From assembly GCF_021044795.1 (NCBI RefSeq), contig NZ_JAJNOP010000002.1: 64,000 nt of DNA, one strand, 5' to 3'. The notes under the pieces are model-generated. The model saw only the letters and a program-made list of their open reading frames with translations, was not told the DNA's origin and did no database searches. The stretch is from Acidaminococcus hominis (GTDB lineage Bacteria; Bacillota; Negativicutes; Acidaminococcales; Acidaminococcaceae). The position numbers and the translations under genes are program-made. Of the stretch, positions 32,470 through 41,158 are shown in pieces; position 1 is the stretch's first letter; every line of letters begins with the position of its first letter.

Positions 32470-33396
32470 TTAAAACAAACTGATTTCTGTATCCAGCCAG
32501 CTTTTCTGTTCCGCCTGGTGCACCCGGTCCCCTTCCTCCTTGTGACCAATCAGCAGGGCAGAGTAGGGGTCGTGCCGCTTCCAATTTCGCAGCACGCCTT
32601 CCCGGTCGTAATTGGCATAACAATAGATGCAGCAATGGGGGCAGGTGTTGTACGCCCCAATATCGGCACCCAAAAGACAATTGCACCCTTCCCGGGCCGG
32701 CTTGCCCTTGGGTACATTTAACCGGCAGCCCAGGGCTCGCTCCAGCACTGCCTGGGACAAACAGCCAGTGGTGTCCACATTGTCTCCAGCCAGGGCAGGG
32801 GACTCCAGACACAGGTACAGCTTCATTCCATTATCCTTGGCAATGGCCGCCAGGGCCCGGGTCAGCTCTTGCTGCTGGGCCGCAGGCACTGCCTGGACCT
32901 GGGGAAAGTTCCGCTTGGTCTTTTCATATAGGTCGATAAAACTGATTACCACCTGGTGGGTATACCCCTTGAAACGCTCTGCCATAAACTTGAACGCCTT
33001 CAGATGGAACTCTGGGGTGTAACGCCCCAAAAGGAAAATCGGATCATACCGCCAGCCAATGCAGTCCGGTCCTACCCGCTTGGACAATTCCCGGAAGCTC
33101 AGCATAATCTGCTTCTTGTCCGGCAGCCGAGGCTCTATTTCCCGGCCATAGGGAGTCAGCGTCACGTGCCAAAAGGTCTTGTACGCTTCTAGTTCCTTCC
33201 AGCGCTCAAACATGGGCCGAGGATTCTTGGTGCAGAACACAATACAGTCAATCAGCTCCGGCCGCAGTTCGTACCGGGTAATCTGGCTGGGATTGTAGGG
33301 ATTTCGGGCCAGCACATAGCCTGCTTCCAGCCGGTTGTAGAACCAATTGCTGTAGAATGCTGGAATATCAGTCCGGCTGCCCGTATTGAGAATCAT
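32470..33396 (-). CDS. DUF1848 protein (radical-SAM-like Cys motif at the C-terminus)
   Basis: 308 residues. MILNTGSRTDIPAFYSNWF, VFCTKNPRPMFERW, WHVTLTPYGREIEP and WRYDPIFLL are signatures of DUF1848. The C-terminal part has LGADIGAYNTCPHCCIYCYA, a CxxCxxxC arrangement that probably binds an iron-sulfur cluster, in a reversed position compared with classical radical-SAM enzymes. The biochemical role is not established. Its start overlaps the stop of the upstream AraC-type gene by 4 bases, so the two are coupled. Confidence 0.87.
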   Translation of the reverse strand: MILNTGSRTDIPAFYSNWFYNRLEAGYVLARNPYNPSQITRYELRPELIDCIVFCTKNPRPMFERWKELEAYKTFWHVTLTPYGREIEPRLPDKKQIMLSFRELSKRVGPDCIGWRYDPIFLLGRYTPEFHLKAFKFMAERFKGYTHQVVISFIDLYEKTKRNFPQVQAVPAAQQQELTRALAAIAKDNGMKLYLCLESPALAGDNVDTTGCLSQAVLERALGCRLNVPKGKPAREGCNCLLGADIGAYNTCPHCCIYCYANYDREGVLRNWKRHDPYSALLIGHKEEGDRVHQAEQKSWLDTEISLF

Positions 33397-34391
33397 ACCT
33401 CCTCCTTAGGGGCAGCTGCGGCAGGGGAGGGGGCTTTCTCGCCGGTTCCAGGTCCTTTGCCCGGATTTTCCTTGTGACCGGACACTGTTACCAGCTGCGC
33501 CTCCGGAGGATTTTTCCGGTATTGCAGGGGCGTGATGCCAAACTGCTTCTTGAATATATCAATATAGTAGCTGGTGGAACTGAAACCGCAGCCATAGGCA
33601 ATATCGCTGATGGGTTCATCCGTATTCAGCAGTCGGGGAATGCTTTGTTCCAGCCGGAAATTGCGCAGGTAGGAGAAAATCGATTCTCCGGTGAAGCGCT
33701 TGAAAATCCGGCAGCACTCACTTTCCGTATAGGATGCATAATCCGACAGCTCCGCCAGTGTCACCTTTTCCCCGTAGTGGGCTGCCATGTAGCTGAGCAT
33801 CTTCTGGATGGCCCCATTGGCGTGGGTGCGGCGCAGCCCATTCTGTCGTGCCGTCCGGTGTGCCAAAATCCCCGCCACCAGAACGTACAGCCGGGACAAA
33901 ATCAGCAGCTCATAGGCTTCGGGCTTGTCCTCGCTGAGCTGATACACCTGCTCAATCTGGTCCAGCAGTTCCCGTTCCCAGGGCACCTGCCGCTGCAGCA
34001 CCTGGTAAACCAGTGTGGGGTCGGCCAGCGCAGGCAGCAGGTATTTCTGCTCCATCACCGAGCCGGCAAAACCGCTGAGCAGCTGGGGCGCAATATCCAG
34101 GCAAATGTAGGAACTGTCCGGGTCCTTCACCGGCCGGGCCATGTGCAGATAGCCCGAGTTGATGAAAAGGCCTTCCCCCTTGCTCAGTACAAACCGTTCT
34201 TCATTGACAAAAAACAATACCTGACCCCGTACCACCAGACAGAACTGAAGTTCCTCGTTCCAGTGGAGAGGCGTGTAGCCAAGCACATTCTGGCTCAGCA
34301 CCGAATAGTAGATGGCCAGGGGAAAATCCGGAGTACCCGGCCGCGTTATCTCCCGCTGCCCGGCATCCAAAGGGATATCATAAATCTGCAT
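33393..34391 (-). CDS. AraC-family transcriptional regulator (cupin plus HTH)
   Basis: 332 residues. The N-terminal half is a cupin-like sensor (LHWNEELQFCLVVRGQVLFFVNEE), and the C-terminal ~100 residues hold two HTH motifs (VTLAELSDYASYTESECCRIFKRF and PISDIAYGCGFSSTSYYIDIFKKQFG, ending ITPLQYRK). A Pro/Ala/Gly-rich tail of ~30 residues follows. It is divergent from the carbamoylase-like gene at 34629 across 237 bases and probably controls it. A paralogue of similar architecture is at 38382. Confidence 0.9.
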   Translation of the reverse strand: MQIYDIPLDAGQREITRPGTPDFPLAIYYSVLSQNVLGYTPLHWNEELQFCLVVRGQVLFFVNEERFVLSKGEGLFINSGYLHMARPVKDPDSSYICLDIAPQLLSGFAGSVMEQKYLLPALADPTLVYQVLQRQVPWERELLDQIEQVYQLSEDKPEAYELLILSRLYVLVAGILAHRTARQNGLRRTHANGAIQKMLSYMAAHYGEKVTLAELSDYASYTESECCRIFKRFTGESIFSYLRNFRLEQSIPRLLNTDEPISDIAYGCGFSSTSYYIDIFKKQFGITPLQYRKNPPEAQLVTVSGHKENPGKGPGTGEKAPSPAAAAPKEEV

Positions 34392-34581
34392 GGGATCACC
34401 TCCAAGGCATTGCAGACTGTATATTTTGATAATTTATGAACCATTGCGCAGTACTTTACAGCATTAATTCGCTGTCTGCTTGCTTTCAGTATAACAAACC
34501 ATCGCCTGCCTGTACAGGGCATAACGCAAAATAGCGATATTTTTCGCTGAAATCCGGGTATCTCTAACCCCGCCGAAAACC

Positions 34582-34587
34582 TATAAT
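34582..34587 (+). promoter_or_regulatory. -10 element of the carbamoylase-like gene
   Basis: A perfect TATAAT 41 bases before the start codon with no good -35, as expected for an AraC-activated promoter. Confidence 0.5.
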
Positions 34588-34628
34588 AAAGGCAACAAAC
34601 AAGCTTGCAGTACAAGGAGGAAAATACT

Positions 34629-35846
34629 ATGAATATCAATGGCAAACGGCTTTTAGACACAATTTTCACCCTGGGCAAGATCGGCATCGATGCGGAAGGC
34701 AAGCGTACCCGCCTGGCAGCCTCGGACACCAACAAAGCAGGCAGGGACTATGTGGTTTCCCTGATGAAGGAACTGGACCTGAAAGTAGTGGTGGACCACA
34801 TCGGGAACATCTTTGGCATTTGGGAAACCCCCGAAAACAAAACAGAGCAGCCCTTTATGGTAGGCTCCCATATTGATACCGTCATCAACGCCGGCCAATA
34901 TGACGGCTGCCTGGGCGTACTCTCCGGCCTGGAAGCCATCCGTACCCTGAAAGAAAATAATGTAAAGACCAAACGCCCCCTGATTGTAGGCGTCTTCACC
35001 AACGAAGAAGGTGTCCGCTATACCCCGGATATGATGGGATCTTTGGTGTACGCCGGTGGCATGAGCGCCAAAGAAGCCCTGGCTGCCGTAGGCACTGACG
35101 GCACCATCCTGGGGGACGAACTGAAACGCATTGGCTATGCCGGCACCGTTGAACCCGGTTTCGTTACCCCCTGTGCTTTTGTGGAACTCCACATTGAACA
35201 AGGACCCATTCTGGACGTAGAAGGCATCAACATTGGCGCCGTAGAAAACCTTCAGGGTATCCATTGGCAGCAGGTCACCATTGAAGGTGCTGCCAACCAT
35301 GCCGGTACTACACCTACCAAACTGCGGAAGGATGCAGGCCTGGCAGCCGCCAAAGTCAACGTCTTTGCCCGGCAGCTGGTAGAGAAATCCGGTGGTGTGT
35401 GCACTGTAGGCACCATTGCCTTCAGCCCCAACGCCGTAAACGTCATTCCCTCCAAGGCTGTTTTCACCGTTGACCTGCGCAACCCCGATAAAGCCAAACT
35501 GGATCAGGATGAAATCACCCTGGCTAACTATCTGAAAGAACTGGAACAAACTGACGGCGTGAAAATTACCACCCGCCGCATGACCTGCTTTGACCCGGTG
35601 CCCTTCGATAAAGAAATCTGCAATACCATCGAAGCCGCAGCCAAAAAACGCGGCCTTACCGTTAAACGCATGACCTCCGGCGCTGGCCAAGACGCCCAAA
35701 TGATGGCCAGAATCTGTCCTACCGCCATGATTTTCGTCCCCAGCATCAATGGTATTAGTCATAACCCCAAAGAATATACGCCGGACCAGGACGTGGAAAA
35801 CGGTGCCAACGTCTTCCTGGACGTCATCGAACAGTATACCAAATAA
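34629..35846 (+). CDS. M20 hydrolase of the N-carbamoyl-amino-acid/allantoate amidohydrolase group
   Basis: 405 residues. The dinuclear metal site is visible: GSHIDTVINAGQYDGCLGVL (His, bridging Asp), TNEEGVRYTPDMMGS (Glu), ELHIEQGPILD (His) and ISHNPKEYT near the end (His). The GAGQDAQMMA loop and lid domain match the hydantoinase/carbamoylase family, which releases CO2 and ammonia from N-carbamoyl amino acids or allantoate. AAGGAGGAAAATACT gives a strong start. It is alone in its transcript, with a terminator at 35893, and divergent from an AraC regulator. Confidence 0.88.
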   Translation: MNINGKRLLDTIFTLGKIGIDAEGKRTRLAASDTNKAGRDYVVSLMKELDLKVVVDHIGNIFGIWETPENKTEQPFMVGSHIDTVINAGQYDGCLGVLSGLEAIRTLKENNVKTKRPLIVGVFTNEEGVRYTPDMMGSLVYAGGMSAKEALAAVGTDGTILGDELKRIGYAGTVEPGFVTPCAFVELHIEQGPILDVEGINIGAVENLQGIHWQQVTIEGAANHAGTTPTKLRKDAGLAAAKVNVFARQLVEKSGGVCTVGTIAFSPNAVNVIPSKAVFTVDLRNPDKAKLDQDEITLANYLKELEQTDGVKITTRRMTCFDPVPFDKEICNTIEAAAKKRGLTVKRMTSGAGQDAQMMARICPTAMIFVPSINGISHNPKEYTPDQDVENGANVFLDVIEQYTK

Positions 35847-35892
35847 CCTGTCCTCCCAAACGCTGGAAAACCAGCAGCAAAAACGGCTGTGA

Positions 35893-35935
35893 AAAAATGG
35901 CTTGCGAATTCAAACTAGTTCGTAAGCCATTTTTA
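35893..35935 (+). terminator. Terminator after the carbamoylase-like gene
   Basis: AAAAATGGCTTGCGAA pairs with TTCGTAAGCCATTTTT. The stem core resembles the hairpins at 26646 and 31420. Confidence 0.85.
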
Positions 35936-35966
35936 TTGTTCGGTATAGCTGTATCTATGTCTCAAA

Positions 35967-36137
35967 ACTTCCTCAGTCAGCCCTACGTGCTGACAGCCCC
36001 TTAGTGGTTCGCATTGTGCCAATCAGCTTCGCTCCTTGAGCTCGCTTCTTGGAATGCTATCACATGGCTCACATGAACCAAGAGCATTTTGAACCACGGA
36101 CATGCTCTTGGATGTGAGCGCAACGCTTTGAAGGGGT
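35967..36137 (-). repeat. Structured composite repeat, copy 3, with TCAG module
   Basis: 35967-36002 is a TCAG-type hairpin (CTTCCTCAGTCAG with CTGACAGCCCC). The core, read on the minus strand, has GCTCACAT closing with ATGTGAGC, stem 2 CCAAGAGCAT/ATGCTCTTGG, linker ATGTGATAGC, a third hairpin CCAA/TTGG with inner GCTC/GAGC, and GCGAACCACTAAGGGG. Stems 1 and 2 differ from copies 1 and 2 at both arms in a compensating way. A TCGCC module follows at 36235-36268. Confidence 0.75.
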
Positions 36138-36298
36138 CGGTCATGTCCAAGCGGTTTCACTTCTCCCCAATACTAATGCTACAGATTAGTTAGTAGCTGA
36201 CCAGTAGCGGTTCGAAAGCCTTCTGCAAGCGTGGAGAAGGTGTCGCCGGAAGGCGACGGATGAGGTTTAAACCCCACATTTACGGCTACATTTTAACA

Positions 36299-36500
36299 AA
36301 CTTCCTCAGTCAGGCCTGCGGACTGACAGCTCCTTCAACGCTTTGCGGCCGCATCCAAACAGCCCGACAAATTCTGCAAGTGGCTGTTTGGTCAATAAGG
36401 CCCATGCGATAGCTGCCCAGGAATTGAGCCTGCAAGGCGAAAATGACTGGCTAACAGCGAACCGCTCAGGAAGTGTCGCCAAAGGCGACGATAGAAGTTT
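36299..36500 (+). repeat. Structured composite repeat, copy 4, most complete
   Basis: TCAG module (36299-36334), core (36331-36473: stem 2 CCAAACAGCC/GGCTGTTTGG, linker ATGCGATAGC, third hairpin CCAG/CTGG with inner GCCT/AGGC, right end GCGAACCGCTCAGGAAG) and TCGCC module (36469-36500, ending GATAGAAGTTT) follow one another without gaps. This gives a complete unit of about 200 bp bounded by AACTTCC and AAGTTT. No gene lies in the rest of 35936-36685. Confidence 0.78.
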
Positions 36501-36618
36501 TATTTTTTCACAACCTCGTTTTTTATATGCACCAAGTCTTCCGAAAAACTCCGCCTAAAATTGGTCACGAATTCCAACACGGGTCCGTATATGCTCCTTA
36601 CGCTGCCCTAATTACACA

Positions 36619-36657
36619 TTGACATTCATCAATCTATGCTGTATCCTACACATAGAT
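36619..36657 (+). promoter_or_regulatory. Promoter and likely ArsR operator
   Basis: TTGACA (36619) and TATCCT (36642) have a 17-base spacer. ATCTATG in the spacer and CATAGAT at 36651-36657 form an inverted repeat, and CATCAATCT occurs again at 36662. This suits autoregulation by the ArsR-type protein encoded downstream. Confidence 0.65.
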
Positions 36658-36685
36658 AATCATCAATCTGTATAAGGAGACTATT

Positions 36686-36985
36686 ATGAATTCCATAGAC
36701 GTAGCACTAATCTGCAAAGCCCTGTCCGACAGCAACCGGCTCCAAATTGTCCAAATGCTGGCCGACGGCGAAAAATGCGGCTGCAAGCTGCTGGAAGCCT
36801 TTTCCATTACCCAGCCCACCCTGTCCCACCATATGCGCATCTTGTGCGAATGCGGCTTGGTCCAGGCCAGGAAAGAAGGGAAGTGGCAGCACTATTCCCT
36901 GAACTGCGCCACCCTGCGCAATTTCCAGGCCTTCATTGCCCAGTTATCCTGCTGTACTTGCGGCACTGAACCCACGGAGGGGTAG
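36686..36985 (+). CDS. ArsR-family repressor
   Basis: 99 residues. CKALSDSNRLQIVQMLADGEKCGCKLLEAF contains the metalloid-type Cys pair (CGC) at the position of the ELCVCDL motif of ArsR, followed by the recognition helix ITQPTLSHHMRILCECGLV. Additional Cys near the end (LSCCTCG) could be ligands. It probably dissociates from the operator when a thiophilic ion or arsenical binds. TAAGGAGACTATT precedes the ATG. The permease gene starts 3 bases after its stop. Confidence 0.88.
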   Translation: MNSIDVALICKALSDSNRLQIVQMLADGEKCGCKLLEAFSITQPTLSHHMRILCECGLVQARKEGKWQHYSLNCATLRNFQAFIAQLSCCTCGTEPTEG

Positions 36986-36988
36986 ACC

Positions 36989-37987
36989 ATGTGGGCTTTT
37001 CTGCAAAATCAAGTCCTGGGCATGGCTTGGCTCCAGGAGCTGTACAAACTCCTTTTGGTGCAGGCCGGCGTTCCGGTGGACAGTCGACTGGGCGGCAGCC
37101 TATTGTTCTTTCTGTTTGATGTAACCAAAATCACCCTTCTGCTGTGCGTACTGATTTTCAGTATTTCCTACATTCAGAGCTTCTTTCCCCCTGAACGCAG
37201 CCGGAACATCATGACCCGGTTCCACGGTGTCTGGGCCAACTGCGCCGCCGCTCTTTTGGGTACCGTCACACCCTTTTGTTCCTGCTCGTCCATTCCATTG
37301 TTCATGGGCTTTACCAGCGCAGGCTTGCCTCTGGGCGTGACCTTTTCCTTCCTGATTTCCTCTCCCATGGTGGATCTGGGCAGTCTGGTGCTTCTGACGA
37401 GCATCTTTGGTCCTAAAGTAGCCGTAATCTACGTGGGTCTGGGATTGGTGGTGGCCGTACTGGGCGGCAGCCTGATAGAACGGCTGCACCTGGAGGACCA
37501 GGTGGAAGACTTTATCCGTCAGGCCCAACTGGGCGTCGGTGCAGACGCACCCGCCTTGACCACCCGGGACCGTCTCCAGTACGCACAGGAACAGGTCAGC
37601 GGCACCTTTCGCAAAGTCTTTCCCTATATTCTAGTGGGCGTGGGCATCGGTGCAGTGATCCACAACTGGATTCCTGCCCACCTGGTGGCCGGCGTCCTGG
37701 GCAGCGACAACCCCTTTGGCGTGGTCCTGTCCACCCTGGTGGGCGTCCCCATGTATGCGGACATCTTTGGCACCATACCCATCGCTGAAGCCCTGCTGTC
37801 CAAAGGCGCCAGACTGGGGGCCGTCCTGAGTTTCATGATGGGCGTTACCACCTTGTCCGTGCCGTCCCTGATTCTCTTGCGCAAAGCCGTAAAGCCCAAG
37901 CTCCTGGGCGTCTTTACCGCCATCTGCACCACTGGCATCATCGCCGTAGGGTACATCTTCAACTTCCTGCACGGCTGGATTTTATAA
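36989..37987 (+). CDS. Permease of the ArsP/YraQ family
   Basis: 332 residues with about eight membrane segments. TPFCSCSSIPLFMGFTSAG is the hallmark Cys-rich motif of ArsP-type permeases, and LISSPMVDLGSLVLLTSIFG and VGVPMYADIFGTIPIAEALL are further signatures. ArsP exports organoarsenicals; other family members have unknown substrates. It is preceded by an ArsR repressor and followed by a small thioredoxin-like protein, an arrangement that recurs in Firmicutes. GGAGGGGTAGACC supports the start. Confidence 0.88.
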   Translation: MWAFLQNQVLGMAWLQELYKLLLVQAGVPVDSRLGGSLLFFLFDVTKITLLLCVLIFSISYIQSFFPPERSRNIMTRFHGVWANCAAALLGTVTPFCSCSSIPLFMGFTSAGLPLGVTFSFLISSPMVDLGSLVLLTSIFGPKVAVIYVGLGLVVAVLGGSLIERLHLEDQVEDFIRQAQLGVGADAPALTTRDRLQYAQEQVSGTFRKVFPYILVGVGIGAVIHNWIPAHLVAGVLGSDNPFGVVLSTLVGVPMYADIFGTIPIAEALLSKGARLGAVLSFMMGVTTLSVPSLILLRKAVKPKLLGVFTAICTTGIIAVGYIFNFLHGWIL

Positions 37988-38013
37988 ATAAAGAAATTGG
38001 AGGAGGCAATACC

Positions 38014-38301
38014 ATGGGATTATTTTCCAGAAAAAAGACTGAAACTAAGGCAGCTAGCCCCGCATCAGGGCGCATCAAGGTTCTGGGCAGCGGCTGCGCC
38101 AAATGCCATGAACTGGCAGACCATACCCAAGAAGCCCTGAACGCCCTGCATATCCAAGATGGGGTAGAGCACGTGACCGATTTTGCCAAGATTGCCAGCT
38201 ACGGGGTAATGAGCACCCCCGCCCTGGTGGTGGATGAAAAAGTCGTCAGCAGCGGCCGGGTTCTTACCACTGATGAAGTGAAGAAACTTCTGCAAAAATA
38301 A
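38014..38301 (+). CDS. Small thioredoxin-like redox-active disulfide protein
   Basis: 95 residues. IKVLGSGCAKCHELADHTQEALN carries a CxxC (CAKC), and VMSTPALVVDEKVVSSGRVL the cis-Pro region, as in the TM0996/MTH895-type family. Such proteins accompany ArsP-like permeases and may reduce or carry the transported species. It has an N-terminal basic stretch (FSRKKTETKA). GGAGGAGGCAATACC gives a strong ribosome-binding site. Last gene of the ArsR operon. Confidence 0.88.
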   Translation: MGLFSRKKTETKAASPASGRIKVLGSGCAKCHELADHTQEALNALHIQDGVEHVTDFAKIASYGVMSTPALVVDEKVVSSGRVLTTDEVKKLLQK

Positions 38302-38328
38302 AATTCAGGAAAATAGGTCATAAAATAA

Positions 38329-38374
38329 AGAAGACTTGCGAACTCCCCTTTAGGAGCCCGTAAGTCTTCTTTTT
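38329..38374. terminator. Bidirectional terminator
   Basis: AAGAAGACTTGCGAACTCC pairs with GGAGCCCGTAAGTCTTCTT between the convergent thioredoxin-like and AraC genes. Confidence 0.8.
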
Positions 38375-38381
38375 GTTCTTC

Positions 38382-39347
38382 CTATACCGCTTTTTCCAAT
38401 TCTTGAGGGCAGCCGTCCTTGCTGGCGCCCAGTTCCCAGTTTTTTCGGTACTGCAAAGGCGTCTGCCCCAGCAGACTTTTGAAGCACTTGATAAAATAGC
38501 TGGCCGAGCAGAACCCGGTTTCATAGGCCACCTGGCTGATGCTGTGGTTCCCTTGGCGCAGCAGTTCTGCTGCTCGTTCCAGCCGGTACACATTCAAATA
38601 CTGGTAAATGGTTTCGTTCAGGGCACTTTTAAACATCCGGCAGCATTCCGCCCCGCTGTAGTTTACTGCTGCCCCAATATCGTCCATGGTGAAGTTTTCG
38701 CTATAATGCTTCGCAATATAATCCAGGATTTCCCGTACTACCAGCTGGTGCCGCTGCACGGACGTTTTTTGCACTGCCGGAGTTTGGGTATTTTCTACCA
38801 GCTGCGACCAGCACTGGAGCAGCAGGCTTACCACTGACAGCTCATAGCCCGAGCGTTGGTCCCGGTAGGCAGCATACAGCACCCGCAGTTTGTCCAAGAT
38901 AGCCTTCTGCCAGGGTATTTCTGGCTCCAGGGGCAGAGCTGTAAAATCCGGATTCTCTAGCAGCGGCTTTACGTATTTTTTCTCCAGCTGCGAACCCCTA
39001 AATAGGCTCAACAGCCGGGGAGAGAAGTCAAAACAAAGATAAACCCCTTTTCCCGGGCGGCGGGATCTTGCCATATGCAGACGACGGGCGTTGATAAGAA
39101 TGCCGCTGCCCGCTGCCAGAGTGTACTCACTGTGATCCACTGAAAAGGTCACTGGCCCCTCCAGCACCAGGCAGTACTGCAATTCGTTGTGCCAATGCCA
39201 GTTCACAAAGCCCAGGGTCTTTTTGTGCAGGATGTCATAGTAGGCTGCAAAAGGAAACGAAAAACTGCCGTGGGACGTCAGCTCCCGTTGGGAGTGATCC
39301 ACTGCCACATCCACAATCTGCTGCTGAACCAACCAATCTTCTTCCAT
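38382..39347 (-). CDS. AraC-family transcriptional regulator
   Basis: 321 residues. A cupin-like sensor (VNWHWHNELQYCLVLEGPVTF) is followed by two HTH units (FTMDDIGAAVNYSGAECCRMFK and HSISQVAYETGFCSASYFIKCFK, ending TPLQYRK). The start at 39347 follows AGGAGG by eight bases; the Met six codons earlier lies before that site. It is divergent from the symporter-amidohydrolase-ammonia-lyase operon at 39610 and is the likely activator. Clear paralogue of the regulator at 33393, sharing LHKK/LSQN and QLVxREIL-type segments. Confidence 0.9.
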   Translation of the reverse strand: MEEDWLVQQQIVDVAVDHSQRELTSHGSFSFPFAAYYDILHKKTLGFVNWHWHNELQYCLVLEGPVTFSVDHSEYTLAAGSGILINARRLHMARSRRPGKGVYLCFDFSPRLLSLFRGSQLEKKYVKPLLENPDFTALPLEPEIPWQKAILDKLRVLYAAYRDQRSGYELSVVSLLLQCWSQLVENTQTPAVQKTSVQRHQLVVREILDYIAKHYSENFTMDDIGAAVNYSGAECCRMFKSALNETIYQYLNVYRLERAAELLRQGNHSISQVAYETGFCSASYFIKCFKSLLGQTPLQYRKNWELGASKDGCPQELEKAV

Positions 39348-39499
39348 AGAGATGACCTCCTGCAAGTTATATTAACGAACGCTTAAATGATTATACTACA
39401 TAATGTTCTAAAATTGAATAGCGGAAATGATATCTGCTTGAGCACAATACAATGATATTTTGCCACAATGGATTGGTATATCTTTTTCTGATAATTGGC

Positions 39500-39505
39500 T
39501 ATAAT
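39500..39505 (+). promoter_or_regulatory. -10 element of the symporter operon
   Basis: A TATAAT about 105 bases before the start; the -35 is weak, as expected for activator dependence. The divergent AraC gene lies 150 bases away. Confidence 0.45.
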
Positions 39506-39609
39506 CAAGCTGTAAGAAAACTTCCGGAAGAGTTTTGTGAAATACGGCATTAGTCAAGAATCGCTTTGTACCAAGCTAAACCTATTTAAAAGCAAGGGGA
39601 GAGAGCATT

Positions 39610-41016
39610 ATGGAATTTATTCGTTTCTTGAACAGCATTTTCTGGGGCTGGCTGGTGGCCGGCATCCTGCTTTGCACCGGAGTATTTTTCACCTTGAAGC
39701 TTCACTTTCCACAAGTTCGTTATTTTACTAGATTGTTCGGAAATCTGAAGGAAAGCATGACCAGTGGGTCCAAAGAACCTGGCAGCGTCACCGGCTTCAG
39801 CGCCCTGTGCGCAGCGGTAGGCGGCCAGGTGGGCACCGGTTCCCTGGTAGGCGTAGCCACAGCCCTGGCTTCCGGCGGTCCCGGCGCCATTTTCTGGATG
39901 TGGATGACCGCCGTCCTGGGTATGCCCATCAGCTTTACCGAAGCGGTACTGGCTCAGCTGTTCCGGGAAAAGAATCCCGACGGCACCTACCGGGGCGGTC
40001 CCGCCTATTATATGGAAAAGGGTTTGCACAATCACCTGCTGTCCGTGCTGTTTTCCATCAGCATCCTGATAGGCATCGGCATTTTCTACTGCATGATCCA
40101 GAGCAACTCCATCTCCGCAGCCCTTACCGGCGTGGTGGACGTATCCCCGTTTTTTGCCGGCGTCTGCCTCCTGATTCTGGTAGCCTTGGTTATCTTTGGC
40201 GGCATCAAACGCCTGGCCGAAGTGGCTTCCCTGATTGTACCTTTTATGGCCCTGGGCTATTTGGCCATGGCCCTGTACGTAGTATTGACCCACTTTTCCA
40301 TGCTGCCCGGCATGCTTGAAACTATATTTAAATCCGCCTTCAGCCTGCACTCTGCAGCAGGCGGCGTGGCCGGCTATACCATGAAAGAAGCCTTCCGCTA
40401 TGGCGTAGCCCGGGGACTGTTCTCCAATGACGCCGGCAACGGCACCGCTCCCAGTATGCACGCCACCGCCGTGGTGCCCCATCCTGTGAACCAGGGCTTT
40501 GCCGCCATGCTGGGCACCTTTATCACCACCATCATCATTTGCAGCTGCACTGCTTTCTGCATTCTCCTGTCCGGGCAATTGGGCACCGGCGAAACCGGTA
40601 TCGCCCTGACCCAGGTAGCCTTTGAAAGCAATCTGGGCACCGTGGGCCGCTGGATTGTGTTCCTGGCCATGTTCCTGTTTGGCTTTACCACCCTTTTGGC
40701 CGACATCTACTACGGTGAAGTGAACCTGATGCACCTGATCAAATCTCCCAAAGCCATCCAAGCCTACCGCCTCCTGTGCTGCGTTCTGATTATCGTAGGC
40801 GCCGTAGCTCCCGTGCCTGTAGTTTGGGAACTGGTGGACTTTGTCAGCGCCTTCCTGGTTTTCTTTAACGTCATCGCTCTGATTGGCTTGTCCAAGTACG
40901 TGGTTTATATCCTGAAGGACTACGCTGCCCAGTGGGCCAAGGGCAAGAAACCCTACTGGCAGCCAGACCGGGACATCTCCCAAATGGACCTGACCAGAAG
41001 TTCTGACGAGCAATAG
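39610..41016 (+). CDS. Sodium:alanine symporter-family amino-acid carrier (AGCS)
   Basis: 468 residues with about eleven membrane segments. GQVGTGSLVGVATALASGGP, MPISFTEAVLAQLFREKN, YRGGPAYYMEKGL and GLFSNDAGNGTAPSMHA are AGCS signatures. It imports a small neutral or cationic amino acid with Na+ at the inner membrane. Being first in an operon with an M20 amidohydrolase and diaminopropionate ammonia-lyase suggests that it takes up 2,3-diaminopropionate or an N-substituted form. GGGGAGAGAGCATT precedes the ATG. Confidence 0.92.
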   Translation: MEFIRFLNSIFWGWLVAGILLCTGVFFTLKLHFPQVRYFTRLFGNLKESMTSGSKEPGSVTGFSALCAAVGGQVGTGSLVGVATALASGGPGAIFWMWMTAVLGMPISFTEAVLAQLFREKNPDGTYRGGPAYYMEKGLHNHLLSVLFSISILIGIGIFYCMIQSNSISAALTGVVDVSPFFAGVCLLILVALVIFGGIKRLAEVASLIVPFMALGYLAMALYVVLTHFSMLPGMLETIFKSAFSLHSAAGGVAGYTMKEAFRYGVARGLFSNDAGNGTAPSMHATAVVPHPVNQGFAAMLGTFITTIIICSCTAFCILLSGQLGTGETGIALTQVAFESNLGTVGRWIVFLAMFLFGFTTLLADIYYGEVNLMHLIKSPKAIQAYRLLCCVLIIVGAVAPVPVVWELVDFVSAFLVFFNVIALIGLSKYVVYILKDYAAQWAKGKKPYWQPDRDISQMDLTRSSDEQ

Positions 41017-41158
41017 CAGGAATAAAAAGCATTTTAGCCGAAGAGTGGAGGAGAATACACTGGTTATCCCAGTGGATCAACTAGCTAAACACCGCTGAGC
41101 CTCGCAGAAAAAATGAGGAAAATTGTGTCTTATAACGTGAATGAAAGGACTTGATTCT

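Noticed and set aside
39586..41013. 475-codon open frame on the minus strand opposite the symporter
   Set aside because: It is His/Gln/Gly-rich with no membrane or domain signature; the plus frame is a clear AGCS transporter.
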